DNA of 64,000 nt from Megascapheus bottae (taxonomy: Eukaryota; Chordata; Mammalia; Rodentia; Geomyidae): NCBI GenBank assembly GCA_024803745.1, contig JANJXV010000160.1, positions 1,680,001 to 1,744,000 of the forward strand. The letters run 5' to 3'. A program made the translations under genes and the position numbers. Below, one piece after another: positions 36,025-46,050 of the stretch. Each line of letters starts with the position of its first letter. Position 1 is the stretch's first letter. The notes below the pieces were generated by a model. The model did no database searches and was not told the DNA's origin. It worked only from the letters and a program-made list of their open reading frames with translations.

Positions 36025-37013
36025 ATGGCCTATAGACACATGAAGAAATGCTCAACATCTCTGGTCATAAAAGAAATGCAAATCAAAACAACTCTAAGAT
36101 TCCACCTCACTCCAGTTAGAATGGCCAGGATCAGGAAAACGAATAACAACAGATGCTGGAGGGGATGTGGCCAGGAGGGATCACTACTACACTGTTGGTG
36201 GGAGTGCAAATTCGTTCAACCACTATGGAAAGCAGTGTGGCAGTGCCTCAAAAGGCTAAACATAGAACTCCCCTATGACCCAGCCATTCCACTACTTGTC
36301 ATTTATCCAACCAACCAGAAACAAGGACATACTAAACCCACTAGCACAACAATGTTCATTGCAGAACTATTCACCATAGCATAGATATGGAACTAACCTA
36401 GATGTCCCTCAGTGGATGAGTGGATCAACAAGTTGTGGTATTTGTACACAATGGAATTCTATGCTGCTGTCAGAAAAACGACATTGCCCCATTTGTTAGG
36501 AAATGGAAAGACTTAGAAAACATCATAGTAAGTTAAGTAAGCCAGACTCAAAGGAACTTAGGCTCAATGGTTTCCCTCATTCGTCATAATCAGTGGAAAC
36601 CTTGGGCTCTACCAGCAAAGACCTGCAATAGAGCAAAATCTTGATACATAAGGCCATATAGTATGAAGCTAAATGAAATGAACTCCAGGATATTGAAACA
36701 AAAGCCATGTAACGAATGATTGTTGTCCTTAATGTACTATGTTGTCTCTCATCTCCTTTGCTGTCCCTTGGTTATCTCATATTGTTATAGTATCTCACTT
36801 TGTTATCTGATATATTGAATTTATTTCTACTTGGTTATTTGAAATTTGATAGGGAAGGGGGGAAAACCAAGACGGGTGGGGGGACGGGGGGGGAGGATAA
36901 TGAGTACCAAGACATGTGAAAGGGTATCAATGTATGTGAATTAATGCACCTTCTATCTGGCAAATATCATGTAACCCTTTTACTAATTATAATAAAAAAT
37001 TTAAAAAAATAAA
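36025..37013 (+). mobile_element. L1 ORF2 C-terminus plus 3' UTR (right arm)
   Basis: The longest L1 piece of the window. It covers the ORF2 C-terminal region, the whole 3' UTR with 'gacgggtggggggacggggg', the end 'cttttactaattataataaa' and an A-rich tail. It is 5'-truncated. ORF2 details are given separately. Confidence 0.95.
36027..36600 (+). pseudogene. L1 ORF2p C-terminal remnant, broken
   Basis: Translation from 36027 shows '[20 protein letters not shown]', '[20 protein letters not shown]' and '[20 protein letters not shown]', the conserved C-terminal Cys-rich segment of L1 ORF2p (the reverse transcriptase/endonuclease protein of L1). The frame is broken by a stop at 36382-36384, another stop shortly after ('aac taa cct') and a frameshift near 36470. 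The usual terminal stop is changed ('cagtgg' where 42449-43102 has 'cagtag'). The upstream endonuclease and reverse-transcriptase domains are absent. The first ATG is incidental. Confidence 0.9.
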
Positions 37014-37214
37014 GAATGAATTCTTGTTCTACCTACATCATGACTCTCTTGGCATCTTCAAAAGCAAATGCCCTAACAAACTGGTCAGAAGCACATGAGC
37101 CAAAGAGCAAGGAGGGAAAAAAATCACCTTTACAGCAGATCCAATGTTTTTAAGCAGCCTTTGTACCAAGTGTTGTTGTGAAGGAACCCTCGCTCTCTGA
37201 AACAGCTAATGAAA

Positions 37215-37428
37215 ATTTAAAACGGTATAACCACGTCAGAAAACGTGTTTGCTGTTTCTCCAAACCTTAAACACCCACCTACTGTATGATTAAGGTATTC
37301 ATGCCTCGCAATGCATTCCAGAAAGAAAGAAAAAAAACAGCATATACTGCTACAAAGACTTGTGCACACATGTTCACAGCAGCTTTATGTGTGGGGAAAC
37401 ATAAAAATAAAACAGTAATAGCCAACGG
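37215..37428 (+). mobile_element. Old L1M ORF2 fragment
   Basis: 'aaacacccacctactgtatg', 'aagacttgtgcacacatgtt' and 'cacagcagctttatgtgtgg' mirror the L1 ORF2 segment '..cttgtacacgaatgttcacagcagcatta..'. Much older than the adjacent copy at 36025-37013. Confidence 0.65.
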
Positions 37429-37690
37429 AAGCTCCACATTTGTGCACCAGTCTTGAGCACGGACACTCAGGCTGCCGGCCCAAGTGCAAGGGCCAGGAAG
37501 GCACCGAGCGGCTGAGCTGTGGTTATAACTCTTCCTTATCTGACAGCTAATGAAATGTAAACAAAAGCCGTCTCACCGTGACTCCCGCAAGACACAGACT
37601 CAACAATCTTCACGGCAAAAACCAAAAAATGAAAAATCCCACTGGAAGGCTTCACGCATCGCACGCTTCAGGCCTGGGAAATGCGCCCAG

Positions 37691-37818
37691 GGGCAACTTC
37701 TCGCATGCGCAGATCCTCCCGCCTGAGAGACACGCGCAAGGCGCAACTTCGCGCAGGTGCAGATCCTCCAGCCTGAGCTGCACAAGGCACAACTTCGCGC
37801 ATGCACAGATCCTCCCAA
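37691..37818. repeat. Three-unit 46-50 bp tandem repeat with NRF1-like cores
   Basis: 'caacttc' recurs at 37694, 37744 and 37790, each time followed by a 'cgca' core and 'cagatcctcc'. The cores read 'cgcatgcgcag', 'cgcaggtgcag' and 'cgcatgcacag', so the first is an NRF1-type palindrome and the others are one or two changes away. Repeat units carrying the same factor site inside a CpG island suggest local promoter expansion. Confidence 0.85.
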
Positions 37819-38083
37819 AACCTACCAGCCCAGTCAAGGCCCCTCGTTCCTCTCAGACCATGAGGCCCCAGCCCCATGCAGGCCCCGTGCAGCCCCCGTG
37901 TCGCCCCAACTGGGGTCTCTATTCCCTGGTTCATTCACCTGCAAGCCCCGGCACAGATACCTGAAAGACCTGGTCTCTTTCTTCCTCAGGGTCAGGGGTG
38001 TTAGGGGTGGGGAAGAGGACGCCCTTTTCCTTCCTGGGGTTCTTTCTACTTTGAGCGGCTAAACGCGGCCCCTGGTCACTTAC

Positions 38084-38320
38084 CGGGCTCCTCAGCTCTG
38101 GGAGACACGTTTGAGGCAATGGCGGGTGTTGAGCTTCGCGTGTTTGTGGGGAGAACGGCATCAGGGCCACCTGCTCGCGGCTGCCATCGTGGGCCATGAG
38201 CTGGGGGCGTGGCCTTGGCAAACACGCATGCTCAGTGAGCACGAGGGCGAAGGCCCAGTGAAGAGCACGCATGCAGAGAGGGAAGGAAGATGGCCCCGAG
38301 ACAATAGGGACGCTGCGTAG
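38084..38320 (-). other. Candidate first exon with strong splice donor
   Basis: On the minus strand 'ggagcccg' is followed by 'gtaagtgacc', a near-perfect 5' splice site (GT at 38083-38082), at the downstream edge of a CpG-rich segment with a YY1-like site near 38290. A minus-strand frame contains 'MAHDGSREQVAL' and stays open to the donor, ending on a codon boundary. A second ATG in better context opens only an 8-codon frame. It could be a 5' UTR or a coding exon. No acceptor partner is identified, and the exon start is a guess. Confidence 0.4.
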
Positions 38321-38789
38321 CTCTCTCTCACAAAAAGAGAGAACTAAGGAGTCCCACGAGCCAATTATCTTAAGAAATCCACAACAACAAACTCAAAAGG
38401 CAACGGAGAAGGACTCAAAGTGGAAAAGAAATCCAGATAAAGCTCACATCCAACTTTCTCAAAGAATTCGGAACGCGAGGACCCCTCCCCCACCTCCATC
38501 CGCCAGTTCCAAGCCACAGAAAGCGCCGGCGGGCCAGGGGGGGAAAAGCGGCAGCAGGCCGGGAAAAGCGGCTGCGGGCGGAGGGGGCCAGCCTGGGAGC
38601 CCGATTGCTGCAGAAACCAACATACAACCGGGCCAGCGAACGGCGGAAGCAGCAGAACCCAGACGCGGAACCAGAACAGCAAGCAGCGGAACCCAGACTC
38701 GGAACACAGGCGACAGCGGAGACCCGAGGGGAGTGAGAGACTCCCCACCACCGTGCAGCACCCGCAGAGGGATGCAGAGGCGTGAGTAA
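38271..38789 (+). other. GC-rich 172-codon frame, doubtful coding
   Basis: Longest plus-strand frame outside repeats that has mixed composition (Pro, Gly, Ser, Arg-rich; no domain). It overlaps two minus-strand frames of 124-168 codons, so GC richness alone explains it. 'gtgagt' at 38782 near its end could serve as a splice donor, though the exon-side bases are poor. It could be the first exon of a plus-strand transcript from the same island, or nothing. Confidence 0.2.
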
Positions 38790-39073
38790 TACAGCGCGTC
38801 CCCAAACACAAAGGGAAAGCAGAGCGGTGCCAAGCAATAGAACTTAACTCAGACCCCTCCACCCCGCCCACACAGGCCTAAAGGCAAAAAGAATACAAGG
38901 ACGAATCCTAAAGTTGGCTGTGCCTCCACTACCAGATTTTTGTAGACTCCAACTTACAGGCCAGAAGTTGAGAATTAATGGCCCAGTAGATCAAATTAGT
39001 CCCATTCCATGTTGTTTAAGCAGCATAGTATTTCTACACATTTGAGCCATCATTTAACAAAACAGAAGACCTA

Positions 39074-39262
39074 TATCAGGCACCAGTATCTCACACTTAC
39101 AATCCTAGCTACTCAGGAAGCTGAGATCTGAGGATCACGGTTTGAGGTCAACTTGAGCAGGAAAGTCTGTAAGATTCTTAAACCTAATTAACCAGTAGGA
39201 ATTCAGAAGTACGGGTATGGCTTGAGTGGTACAGCACCAACCTTAACACCAACCCTTAAATT
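39074..39262 (+). mobile_element. Composite SINE
   Basis: 'caggcaccagtatctcacac', 'tcctagctactcaggaagct', 'gagatctgaggatcacggtt', 'cctaattaaccagtaggaat', 'ggtatggcttgagtggtaca'. The last ID-like part is cut short. Confidence 0.85.
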
Positions 39263-39267
39263 AATTA

Positions 39268-39372
39268 ACATACATGTGGGTCTGTGTATATGTGCACACA
39301 TATATATTATTGTATATATATATACATCTATTATGTATGCTGTATACATGCACATGTATGTGTGTTTGTGTC
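39268..39372. repeat. TA/TG-rich microsatellite
   Basis: Mixed TGTG, TATATA and CATG runs directly after the SINE at 39074-39262. Probably grown from its tail. Confidence 0.75.
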
Positions 39373-39640
39373 AGAAGACTTAAGTTTAAAATTTAAATTT
39401 CCTTAAAACAATGAAACAACTGACCATTCTAGGCTTACAGTCCTGCCTCATGATGATAAGCTGTAGCAGAGTAGAGGCTTCCCCTCCAGATAAACTACTC
39501 AGCTGATCACAGCCCCTGTTACTCCCACTAGTCCCCACTCTAGCCTGTTTTCCTGCCTTAATCCTGTTGAAATCTTGGCTCTTCCTAAGGTGGTTCTTCA
39601 ATTACTCTGTGTCTGTGTCTGCACAGTAATTAAAGACTAA
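39373..39640. other. Unique sequence, no gene seen
   Basis: A short minus-strand frame (39386-39601) lacks a domain. Confidence 0.4.
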
Positions 39641-39642
39641 AC

Positions 39643-39805
39643 TCAAGTTGGGCATGGTAGCACTTGCCTATAATCCCATCCTTAGGAAATGGAAACTGAA
39701 AGATCTTAAGTTTGAGGCCAGCCCTGAGTACATATGTAGTTATTTCTAAGCCAGCCTAAGCTACATAGCCAGATCTTGTCTCAAAAAGGAAAAAGGAAAA
39801 AAAAG
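39643..39805 (+). mobile_element. B1-like (7SL-derived) SINE
   Basis: 'gttgggcatggtagcacttg', 'cctataatcccatccttagg', 'agtttgaggccagccctgag', 'cctaagctacatagccagat', 'cttgtctcaaaaagg' follow rodent B1 from head to A-rich tail. It is the clearest 7SL-type SINE here. Confidence 0.85.
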
Positions 39806-40165
39806 TCAAAAATCAGAACAGAAAAGAACAAAACCGATTCGGCTCATTTTGGTGCTCAGAATGAGATTTCTACGTTTGGACCTTTTTCATTTTCTTCTCA
39901 TATTTTATTATAATATTCCAAAGAAACTCTCAGAAGGCAATGATTATATCATATATTTTGCATTTCCCACAGCTCTCCATATAAAACGAAGTACAAAGTA
40001 GATAATTAATGATTGTTAAAAGAATGCATGAGTAAAGAATACATATATATATATAAATAAAAAATAAAACAGGAATTACTTGAAACCTGAAAGCAAGATT
40101 ATAACAACTGCTTGTTGCTCATGTTTTTAAAAACATGAAATGTCAGTAGTAAAACTATTTGCTTT

Positions 40166-40302
40166 TAGAGGGGTGGGGGCGGGGGGAGGGAAATGGGGAC
40201 CAAGACATGTGAAAGGGTATTAATGAATGGGAATTAATGCACCATCTATCTGGAAAATATCATGTAACCCTTCTATTAATTACAATAAAATATATGAAAA
40301 AA
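40166..40302 (+). mobile_element. Short L1 3' end with poly-A
   Basis: Starts in the G-rich tract ('gaggggtgggggcggggg') and ends 'cttctattaattacaataaa' plus A-rich tail. 5'-truncated to about 135 bases. The frame 40227-40580 begins inside it. Confidence 0.92.
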
Positions 40303-40312
40303 TATTCATTTT

Positions 40313-40672
40313 TGAGCCAGGTTTGAGAGCTCATCTTTATAATTTTAGCTTCTTGGAAAGTGGAGATCAGGGGGTTGAGCAATTCAAGGCCATTCCAGTC
40401 AGAAGTACTCCCAACTCCATATCAGCCAGGGGCCCTGATGGCAAGCACCCGTCATCTCTGGCTGGGCGCACATGGCTTTTGCCTTCATCCTCAGTGACAC
40501 ATGGGAGCACAGCTAACAGGAATGTAGCCCAAACCTGTCCACCCCAGGCTAGTCCCAGCCTCAAAAATAACCAACATTGAAAGGGCTTGGAATAATATCT
40601 CAGTGGTAAAGCACCAGCCACCAAGCATGTGGCCCAGAGGTGAATTCAACACCTCCAAAATGAATGCACACA
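40313..40672 (+). mobile_element. Old composite SINE(s), decayed
   Basis: 'gagccaggtttgagagctca', 'tataattttagcttcttgga' and 'agtggagatcagggggttga' form a SINE head. Near 40586 'gcttggaataatatctcagt', 'ggtaaagcaccagccacc' forms an ID-like half. Intervening sequence is poorly matched. There may be two elements. Confidence 0.5.
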
Positions 40673-42448
40673 CACCTTACACAAAACAATACTAGTAGCC
40701 TGCTTTTCAGTGCATTAGCTTGGGGAACGATTGTGCCTGAGGTTATTTTCTAATTGATCAGTAAAGCTTATCCTTATCACAGTTCTATCTAGTTGATTCT
40801 TTTTGAGCTTTCTTTCAGAACTGCAAATCAGTCATTTCAGGACCAGACTAGAGGTACAGCAAAGATTATCCTGAGGCATGTAATTTGTTTTAATTTCAGT
40901 GAATCCTCAAGAAAAATTTCTGAGACACCTTCAGTACATTTTGACAACCCCTATTATTCTCAATGCCACAAATCATCAGGAAAATTCTAATATTAATATA
41001 GTGTGGAGTTATGAAATATTTGCCCAGAGAATAGTTCATATTAAAATTAATATTTAAAATGGCTTGTTTTCTACCAAATGGATTTCATTAATATCCTACT
41101 AACATACAAACATACAGGCCTTTTTCCTGTCTTAATTGTTTAGTAACTAGCATTTCTTCTAATCAAGTTAATCTTAATCCCTTTAAAGCACAACTTACAG
41201 TAATTCCACAACAAGGCAGCTAACTAGTAGGCGAGTTTTAGAAAAGATGGAAATAATGGCTCTGTGAGGGTTTTTTAAATCATTTTTCATGTATTTTAAA
41301 GCCTGCAGGATTCCAAAATTTTTATGACCTTAAAATTATCTCACTTTTTAAACATATAATATTAAACTTGAAATTGTCTATGAAAGAAGAAAAATATGTA
41401 GGAGGCTGCAAAACATAATAGTATCCCAGAATCAGAGAAAATGTGGACTGTCTGAGCTTAACAGAAAGGCCATCGCAGTGCTAAGTCTTTTCCTCTTACC
41501 TACAGAGACCATGCAGTGAATTTTAAGAGTGCAATCTGATGAAAGAGGAAAAGGAAAGATGCTTAGAGAATATAAACTACTCAGAGCATCAGAGTTTCAT
41601 GGGAAAAGGTACTGTGTTTTAAAATCATATTAATAACACATATGTTCTCTCTAGGTAACACAACATGCATAAAGCTTACTGAGTGTTGTACATCTAATAA
41701 TCCATATGCATAACAATTGGCATTGTTCTTTACATGCCTCTACAAAGTGCCGCTCGGGTTCATCTTTCTCTGTAAGCTTTTTACTACCCCACACCGAGGA
41801 AAGCTGCAGGAAAAAATAATAAAATAGCATATAGGATAGTTGTGATGGACAGCAGTACCTTCCCACAGAACTGGATGTCTGGTCGACCTCGGTGAAATAG
41901 ATATTGTTACTTCAGGCCAAGGTGTTAAGTAATTTTGCTCTGTGTGTTCTGAGTACTGGGGAATCAAGTCTCAGTCCCTGATGGCATTGTAAGTTAAGGT
42001 GTAACTGATAAATCCAACAGAATCCAGCCGAAAGAATAGGCATTGTTGATCACACATTGCCTGCCAAACAGCCAACAGGCTTGATCCGTGTTCTGTTATT
42101 TAGTCTGTTGAGTTTTGTGGATGAGTGGTTCAAGTGAAGTTTCCAGTGTTGTTTCTCAGTCTTGAGAAACGTGGATGGTACCATCAGTCTCTTCCTCACT
42201 CAGTAGTCAAGGGCACATCTTAGAGACACCATTCTGGTTTCTTTGGCAACAGAACAGCATCAAAACAGGGAAGCAACCAGCAGGACAGGAAGAGCTCTTT
42301 CAAGTTCACATCTAAAAACACCACTCCCAGTCATATATCTGGAAAACAGGCCAAGGAAGACACATTTGAAAGATACTCTGCCTCAATGGGAATTTTGAAA
42401 ATTATGTAAAGGAATAGGACATTTCCCTTTTGTGGGAGGACAAATTAA
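40673..42448. other. Unique sequence, no gene seen
   Basis: About 1.8 kb, AT-rich with no recognised repeat. Short frames (40793-40990, 41651-41967) lack domains. Confidence 0.4.
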
Positions 42449-43102
42449 TACATCATACAAAATCCACTAGCATAACAATGTTCATTACAGCACTATTCAC
42501 CATAGTAAAGATATGGAACCAACCTAGATGTCCCTCAGTCGATGAGTGGATCAACAAGTTGTGGTATTTGTACACAATGGAATTCTATGCTGCTGTCAGA
42601 AAGAATGACATCGCCTCATTTGTTAGGAAATGGAAAGACTTAGAAAAAATCCTATTAAGTGAAGTAAGCCAGACTCAAGGGAACTTAGGCTCAATGGTTT
42701 CCCTCATTCGTCATAATCAGTAGAAACCTTGGGCTCTACTAGCAGAGATCTGCAATAGAGCAAAATCTTGATACATAAGGCCATATAGTATGAAGCTAAT
42801 TGAAAGGACCACCAGGACATTGAAACAAAAGCCATATAACGAATGATTGTTGTCCTTAATGTACTATGTTGTCTCTCATCTCCTTTGCTGTCCCTTGGTT
42901 ATCTCATATTGTTATAGTATCTCAATTTATTATCTGATATATTGAATTTCTTTGTATTTGGTTATTTGAAATTTGATAGGGAAGGGGGAAAACCAAGACG
43001 GGTGGGAGGTGTGGGGGGGAAGGTAATGGGTACCAAGACATGTGAAAGGGTATCAATGTATGTGAATTAATGCACCTTCTAAATAAATAAATAAAAGAAA
43101 AA
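42449..43102 (+). mobile_element. L1 ORF2 end plus 3' UTR, last ~50 bases missing
   Basis: Runs from late ORF2 through the 3' UTR but stops at 'aatgcaccttct'. It then goes straight into an AAAT-type A-rich tail (43081-43102) rather than the usual 'atctggcaaatatcatgtaa' terminus. This suggests use of an upstream cleavage site or a later deletion. Confidence 0.92.
42452..42723 (+). pseudogene. L1 ORF2p C-terminal 90 residues, frame intact
   Basis: A continuous frame shows 'ITMFITALFTIVKIWNQPRC', 'PSVDEWINKLWYLYTMEFYA' and 'LLSEVSQTQGNLGSMVSLIR', ending HNQ and a TAG stop at 42721-42723. This is the very C-terminus of L1 ORF2p, and the stop is shared with antisense copies at 16129 and 57741. 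The rest of ORF2 and ORF1 is missing, so the copy cannot move itself. An intact frame over this short span indicates modest age. Confidence 0.92.
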
Positions 43103-43340
43103 GCATGTGCACTGTTTTGCTTGCAGGCATAGAAATTACATTATTCACAAATATTTTCTACATAGTAGGTAGGGTAGCTACACTGGACATGAAAGGGCAG
43201 GGACAATTAATATGGATGAAACAGTCCTGTTTCATTAACTTTCTACCTTATTGTTCATTTATTTCTTCAAATTTTGGGTTTGTCTGAGAGATGAGAGATT
43301 CTCTTCTCTCTTTGATTATATCAGAATAAAAATAGATATT
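43103..43340. other. Unique sequence, no gene seen
   Basis: A short frame at 43105-43287 lacks a domain. Confidence 0.4.
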
Positions 43341-43341
43341 G

Positions 43342-43455
43342 GTCTGGAGGTTTGGCTCTAATACTAGAGCACCAGATGTGCAAGCAAGCTCAGCAAATAT
43401 GAAGCCATAAGTTCAAACCAAGTATTTTCTAAAATCATCATCATCATCAATAAAA
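43342..43455 (+). mobile_element. ID-like SINE, decayed, with (ATC)n
   Basis: 'ggtctggaggtttggctcta', 'agagcaccagatgtgcaagc', 'gaagccataagttcaaacca' follow an ID-type tRNA half. An 'atcatcatcatca' run sits at about 43434-43449. Confidence 0.5.
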
Positions 43456-43464
43456 ATAATAAAT

Positions 43465-43640
43465 AGCATAAGCTGGGGACAAGGCAGAAAAGTTCATGAA
43501 ATGTTAATTTCTAATTAATCAGCAAAAAGAAAAAATTCAGAAGTGGAGATGTGCCTCAAGTGGTAGAGCATGAAATAGTTGAAATAGCCAAGTGAGAGCT
43601 CAGGGTCCTGAGTTCATGTCCCAGTGGTGCTTCTCTTAAT
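43465..43640 (+). mobile_element. Composite SINE, 3' part
   Basis: 'tttctaattaatcagcaaaa', 'gaagtggagatgtgcctcaa', 'gtggtagagcatgaaatagt' and 'agggtcctgagttcatgtcc' give the middle and ID-like blocks. The head is reduced. Confidence 0.75.
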
Positions 43641-44550
43641 CAAATATGAATGCACACATACTGAAAATGTACATGGTATACACTGCCAAATACACAGCTC
43701 ACTCCCTCCAGCAGCTCCTAAAACCTGTTATTAGGTTGCAGGTTTGAAGTTTAGCAACTCCACATCTCTTAGGCACCTTATTTCAACGAGGATTGAACAG
43801 AGGGACCAGGAAAAGACTTAATTAACTAGGGCAGTATTTCTCGAGATATTTGTTGTTGACATTGCAAAAGGGACAACATATTATATTTGATTTCCCATTT
43901 TCAAAGCAGAAGGAAAGGCAATCCACAACATAGGAAACATTTCACTTTCCTTCCTATTTTAATCAATCTTCAAAGAAAGACTGGGGTGGGAACACTTAAA
44001 TCATAACTCTGCGGTTATTGAAAACCCCAAGAATGATGAACTTCATGCATATGATGTTGAAATAACACACAATGAATTGTAGGCACTCTGAACGGCAGTG
44101 AAATTTACAACTCCTTTCCTCTGTTCCAAAATAAAAAAAGAATTTCTATCTTCCCAGCAAGTGGTCTCCAAAATAAATGCTGTTCTCACACCCATGAGCA
44201 AAGAAATAACTTGGGGCAAGAAAGCACAGTGTGTTTTCATTTACAAATTATATACATCACATCACTTTACTAACATGCTGCCAAATATAAAAATTGAAAT
44301 ATAAACTGTATGAGATATAAAATGCAGTATTTTTCCCCACATTGCCTGACATACTGTTCCACATAACTCAAATACTGACTATGATGATGTCTCGTGCATA
44401 ACTATAAATATCTACCTCCCTAAATATCCCTTCCACACAGCTCAAAACAAAAAACTTGAAGACAACTCTTGTTGCTGGCATGCCTCTTTTAGAGAGCCTA
44501 AAAGGACAGAAATAAGTTGAGACCATAAATGATGCTCTCAATTTGGGTAG
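43641..44550. other. Unique sequence, no gene seen
   Basis: Opposed short frames at 44043-44304 without a domain. No recognised repeat. Confidence 0.4.
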
Positions 44551-44552
44551 GT

Positions 44553-44692
44553 ACGATACTAACTGAGTGCTTTCCAGGTGTGAGGCATTGTAATGTCTTG
44601 TGTTTAATTTTCCCCAAAACTCCATGTGGTAGATCATCTTCCCAGTTAACAGCTAAAGAAACTGAGGACTAATGTACCTTAGAATTGGCTAG
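44553..44692 (-). repeat. Ancient MIR fragment, antisense
   Basis: 'actgagtgctttccaggtgt', 'gaggcattgtaatg', 'ctaaagaaactgaggactaa' follow the reversed MIR end and core. Confidence 0.55.
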
Positions 44693-44968
44693 TTAGAAAA
44701 CAGTAGCAAACTGTGTAAGAATCCTTTCTTGACTGAATTTATTCTGGGTCCATGGCCCGCCAGAGAGAAGCTTTGGATTCCCAAGGGGATCCTTAGCAAC
44801 ATGGGAAGGAGGGGGAAATTTGGGTTGTCTGGAGGCACAGGGAGATGTCAGGGTTCCTCTCATCTTTTGGTAGAAGCGAGGGATGCTAATATTCTGACGT
44901 GGACAGGACAGTCCAAGAACATACCCACAGTGCTGTGGAGGGAGAATCAAGAGGTATCAGAGATGAAT
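44693..44968. other. Unique sequence, no gene seen
   Basis: Two opposed frames (44693-44950 minus, 44729-45016 plus) of about 90 codons occupy the same bases. Neither has a recognisable domain. Confidence 0.4.
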
Positions 44969-44969
44969 G

Positions 44970-45270
44970 ACGAACCAGATATGTTCATCACAGTGCAATT
45001 TGTAATAGCTGAGTAGTCCAAGACTCAATAAATTACAGTGTATCTATTTATCAGAGCTCTGTGGCTACTAGCATGACGTTTTTTCAAAAGAATAACCATA
45101 TGAAAAAAATTCACACTTCCTATTTACATGTGCAAAAGCAATATTCGCCAAAACATTCATATTCACAAGTCCTAAAAGTAATCTGGTTAGCAGGGTTGTT
45201 GTGTTAGAAAAGTATTTATATGTTTATGTATGCACATGGGAAATACTTTGAAAGACATCAGCCAAAGTAT
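44970..45270 (+). mobile_element. Possible old L1 fragment
   Basis: 'gttcatcacagtgcaatttg' with 'taatagctgagtagtccaag' and 'aataaattacagtgtatcta' resemble the late ORF2 segment of old L1s ('ttcatagcagcactatt..aatagcc..'). Weak and decayed. Confidence 0.4.
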
Positions 45271-45800
45271 TAATTACTATTTGTTGCTGAAGTATAGTAG
45301 AGAGTCCATATAAAATATTTTATGACAGAATCATTATAAATAGCCACACATACCACTGTAAGAAGGAAACACTCATAAGTAATATAATCTATTATCTCAA
45401 AGTCCTTATGAATTCCGTAAGCCAAAGATTTGATACCCATCTTTTCAGAATGTGTCACTGGCAGCATTTTATTTCATTTTATTTTCTGACATCAAGTTCT
45501 TTAATAATAGAAAAGAAAAGCACCAGGTCTTTCTCACCAGGTGCCTTTGCAATGGCAGCAGAGTTCACTGGTATATTTTTTTCAGAGCCAAAATAGCACC
45601 TACTATTCACATGCCCTATCTTTAAAGCCTTCATTGTTTCACTATGATTCAAAAGTGAAGTTACTCACTCCCGCCCACACAGCAAGAACAATACAATCAC
45701 GACACTGAACTGAATAAATGCTTGAAACTTCATAAATACTAAGTATCTCATCTCAGAATGTCTTATGAGTAGAAATCATTATGATGCTGTCTGCCATATA
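45271..45800. other. Unique sequence, no gene seen
   Basis: No recognised repeat or supported gene. Confidence 0.4.
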
Positions 45801-45816
45801 ATTTATCTTTATCTTT

Positions 45817-45861
<45 letters not shown>
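45817..45861. repeat. (TCA)n microsatellite
   Basis: About 15 uninterrupted ATC/TCA units abutting a SINE. The poly-His frame at 45765-45950 is its translation. Confidence 0.97.
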
Positions 45862-45871
45862 GTTTGGGTTT

Positions 45872-46050
45872 TTGTTCTGGTACTGGTGATGGAACTCCAT
45901 CACCTGAGCCACACCACCAGTCCAACATTTTGCTGGTTAATTGGAAATGAAGAATTTTCTGTTTGGACTCGCTTCAAACTGATCCTCCAGGTCTCAGCAT
46001 AGTGAGCAGGTAGGATTTCATATGTCAGCCACTGGTGTCTTGCTCAGAAG
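45872..46050 (-). mobile_element. B1/ID-type SINE, antisense, decayed
   Basis: 'ttctggtactggtgatggaa', 'cacctgagccacaccaccag', 'caaactgatcctccaggtct' and 'ggtaggatttcatatgtcag' follow the reversed dimeric SINE. Confidence 0.6.

Larger units (their letters stand above)
37430..38880. promoter_or_regulatory. CpG island, candidate promoter region
   Basis: The only CpG- and GC-rich block in an otherwise AT-rich window, densest at 37660-37830, 38040-38320 and 38465-38790. Motifs seen: NRF1-like 'tcgcatgcgcag' near 37700 and 'cgcatgc' sites at about 38224 and 38269; a GC/CACCC box 'gggggcgtgg' at 38203-38212; a YY1-type 'aagatggcc' at 38287-38295. This is typical of TATA-less housekeeping or bidirectional promoters. 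Open frames here are long mainly because stop codons are rare in GC-rich DNA. No known protein was recognised, so the gene is unknown. An L1 5' UTR of this lineage is an alternative for part of it. Confidence 0.7.

Noticed and set aside
35941..36384. 147-codon plus-strand frame as a host gene
   Set aside because: It begins in one L1 tail and reads into L1 ORF2 C-terminal sequence. The protein similarity is to L1 ORF2p.
35379..37013. A single L1 with a 5' inversion (twin priming)
   Set aside because: The inverted arm includes its own 3' terminus of a different tail lineage, so two insertions are needed.
37600..37934. Minus-strand frames with repeated 'CAKLRLA' and 'HARSC' motifs as a repeat protein
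   Set aside because: The motif repetition is the translation of the 46-50 bp tandem DNA repeat; several phases are open because of GC richness.
38330..38880. L1 5' UTR or ORF1 start
   Set aside because: GC-rich texture fits, but no ORF1 sequence follows and no L1 body is attached. Left as an alternative only.
42430..42723. 97-codon frame as a host small protein
   Set aside because: It is the last ~90 residues of L1 ORF2p with a few upstream chance codons.
45800..45865. Direct-repeat array resembling CRISPR
   Set aside because: Trinucleotide microsatellite in a mammalian genome; there are no spacers.
45765..45950. Poly-histidine frame
   Set aside because: Translation of the TCA microsatellite and adjoining SINE.
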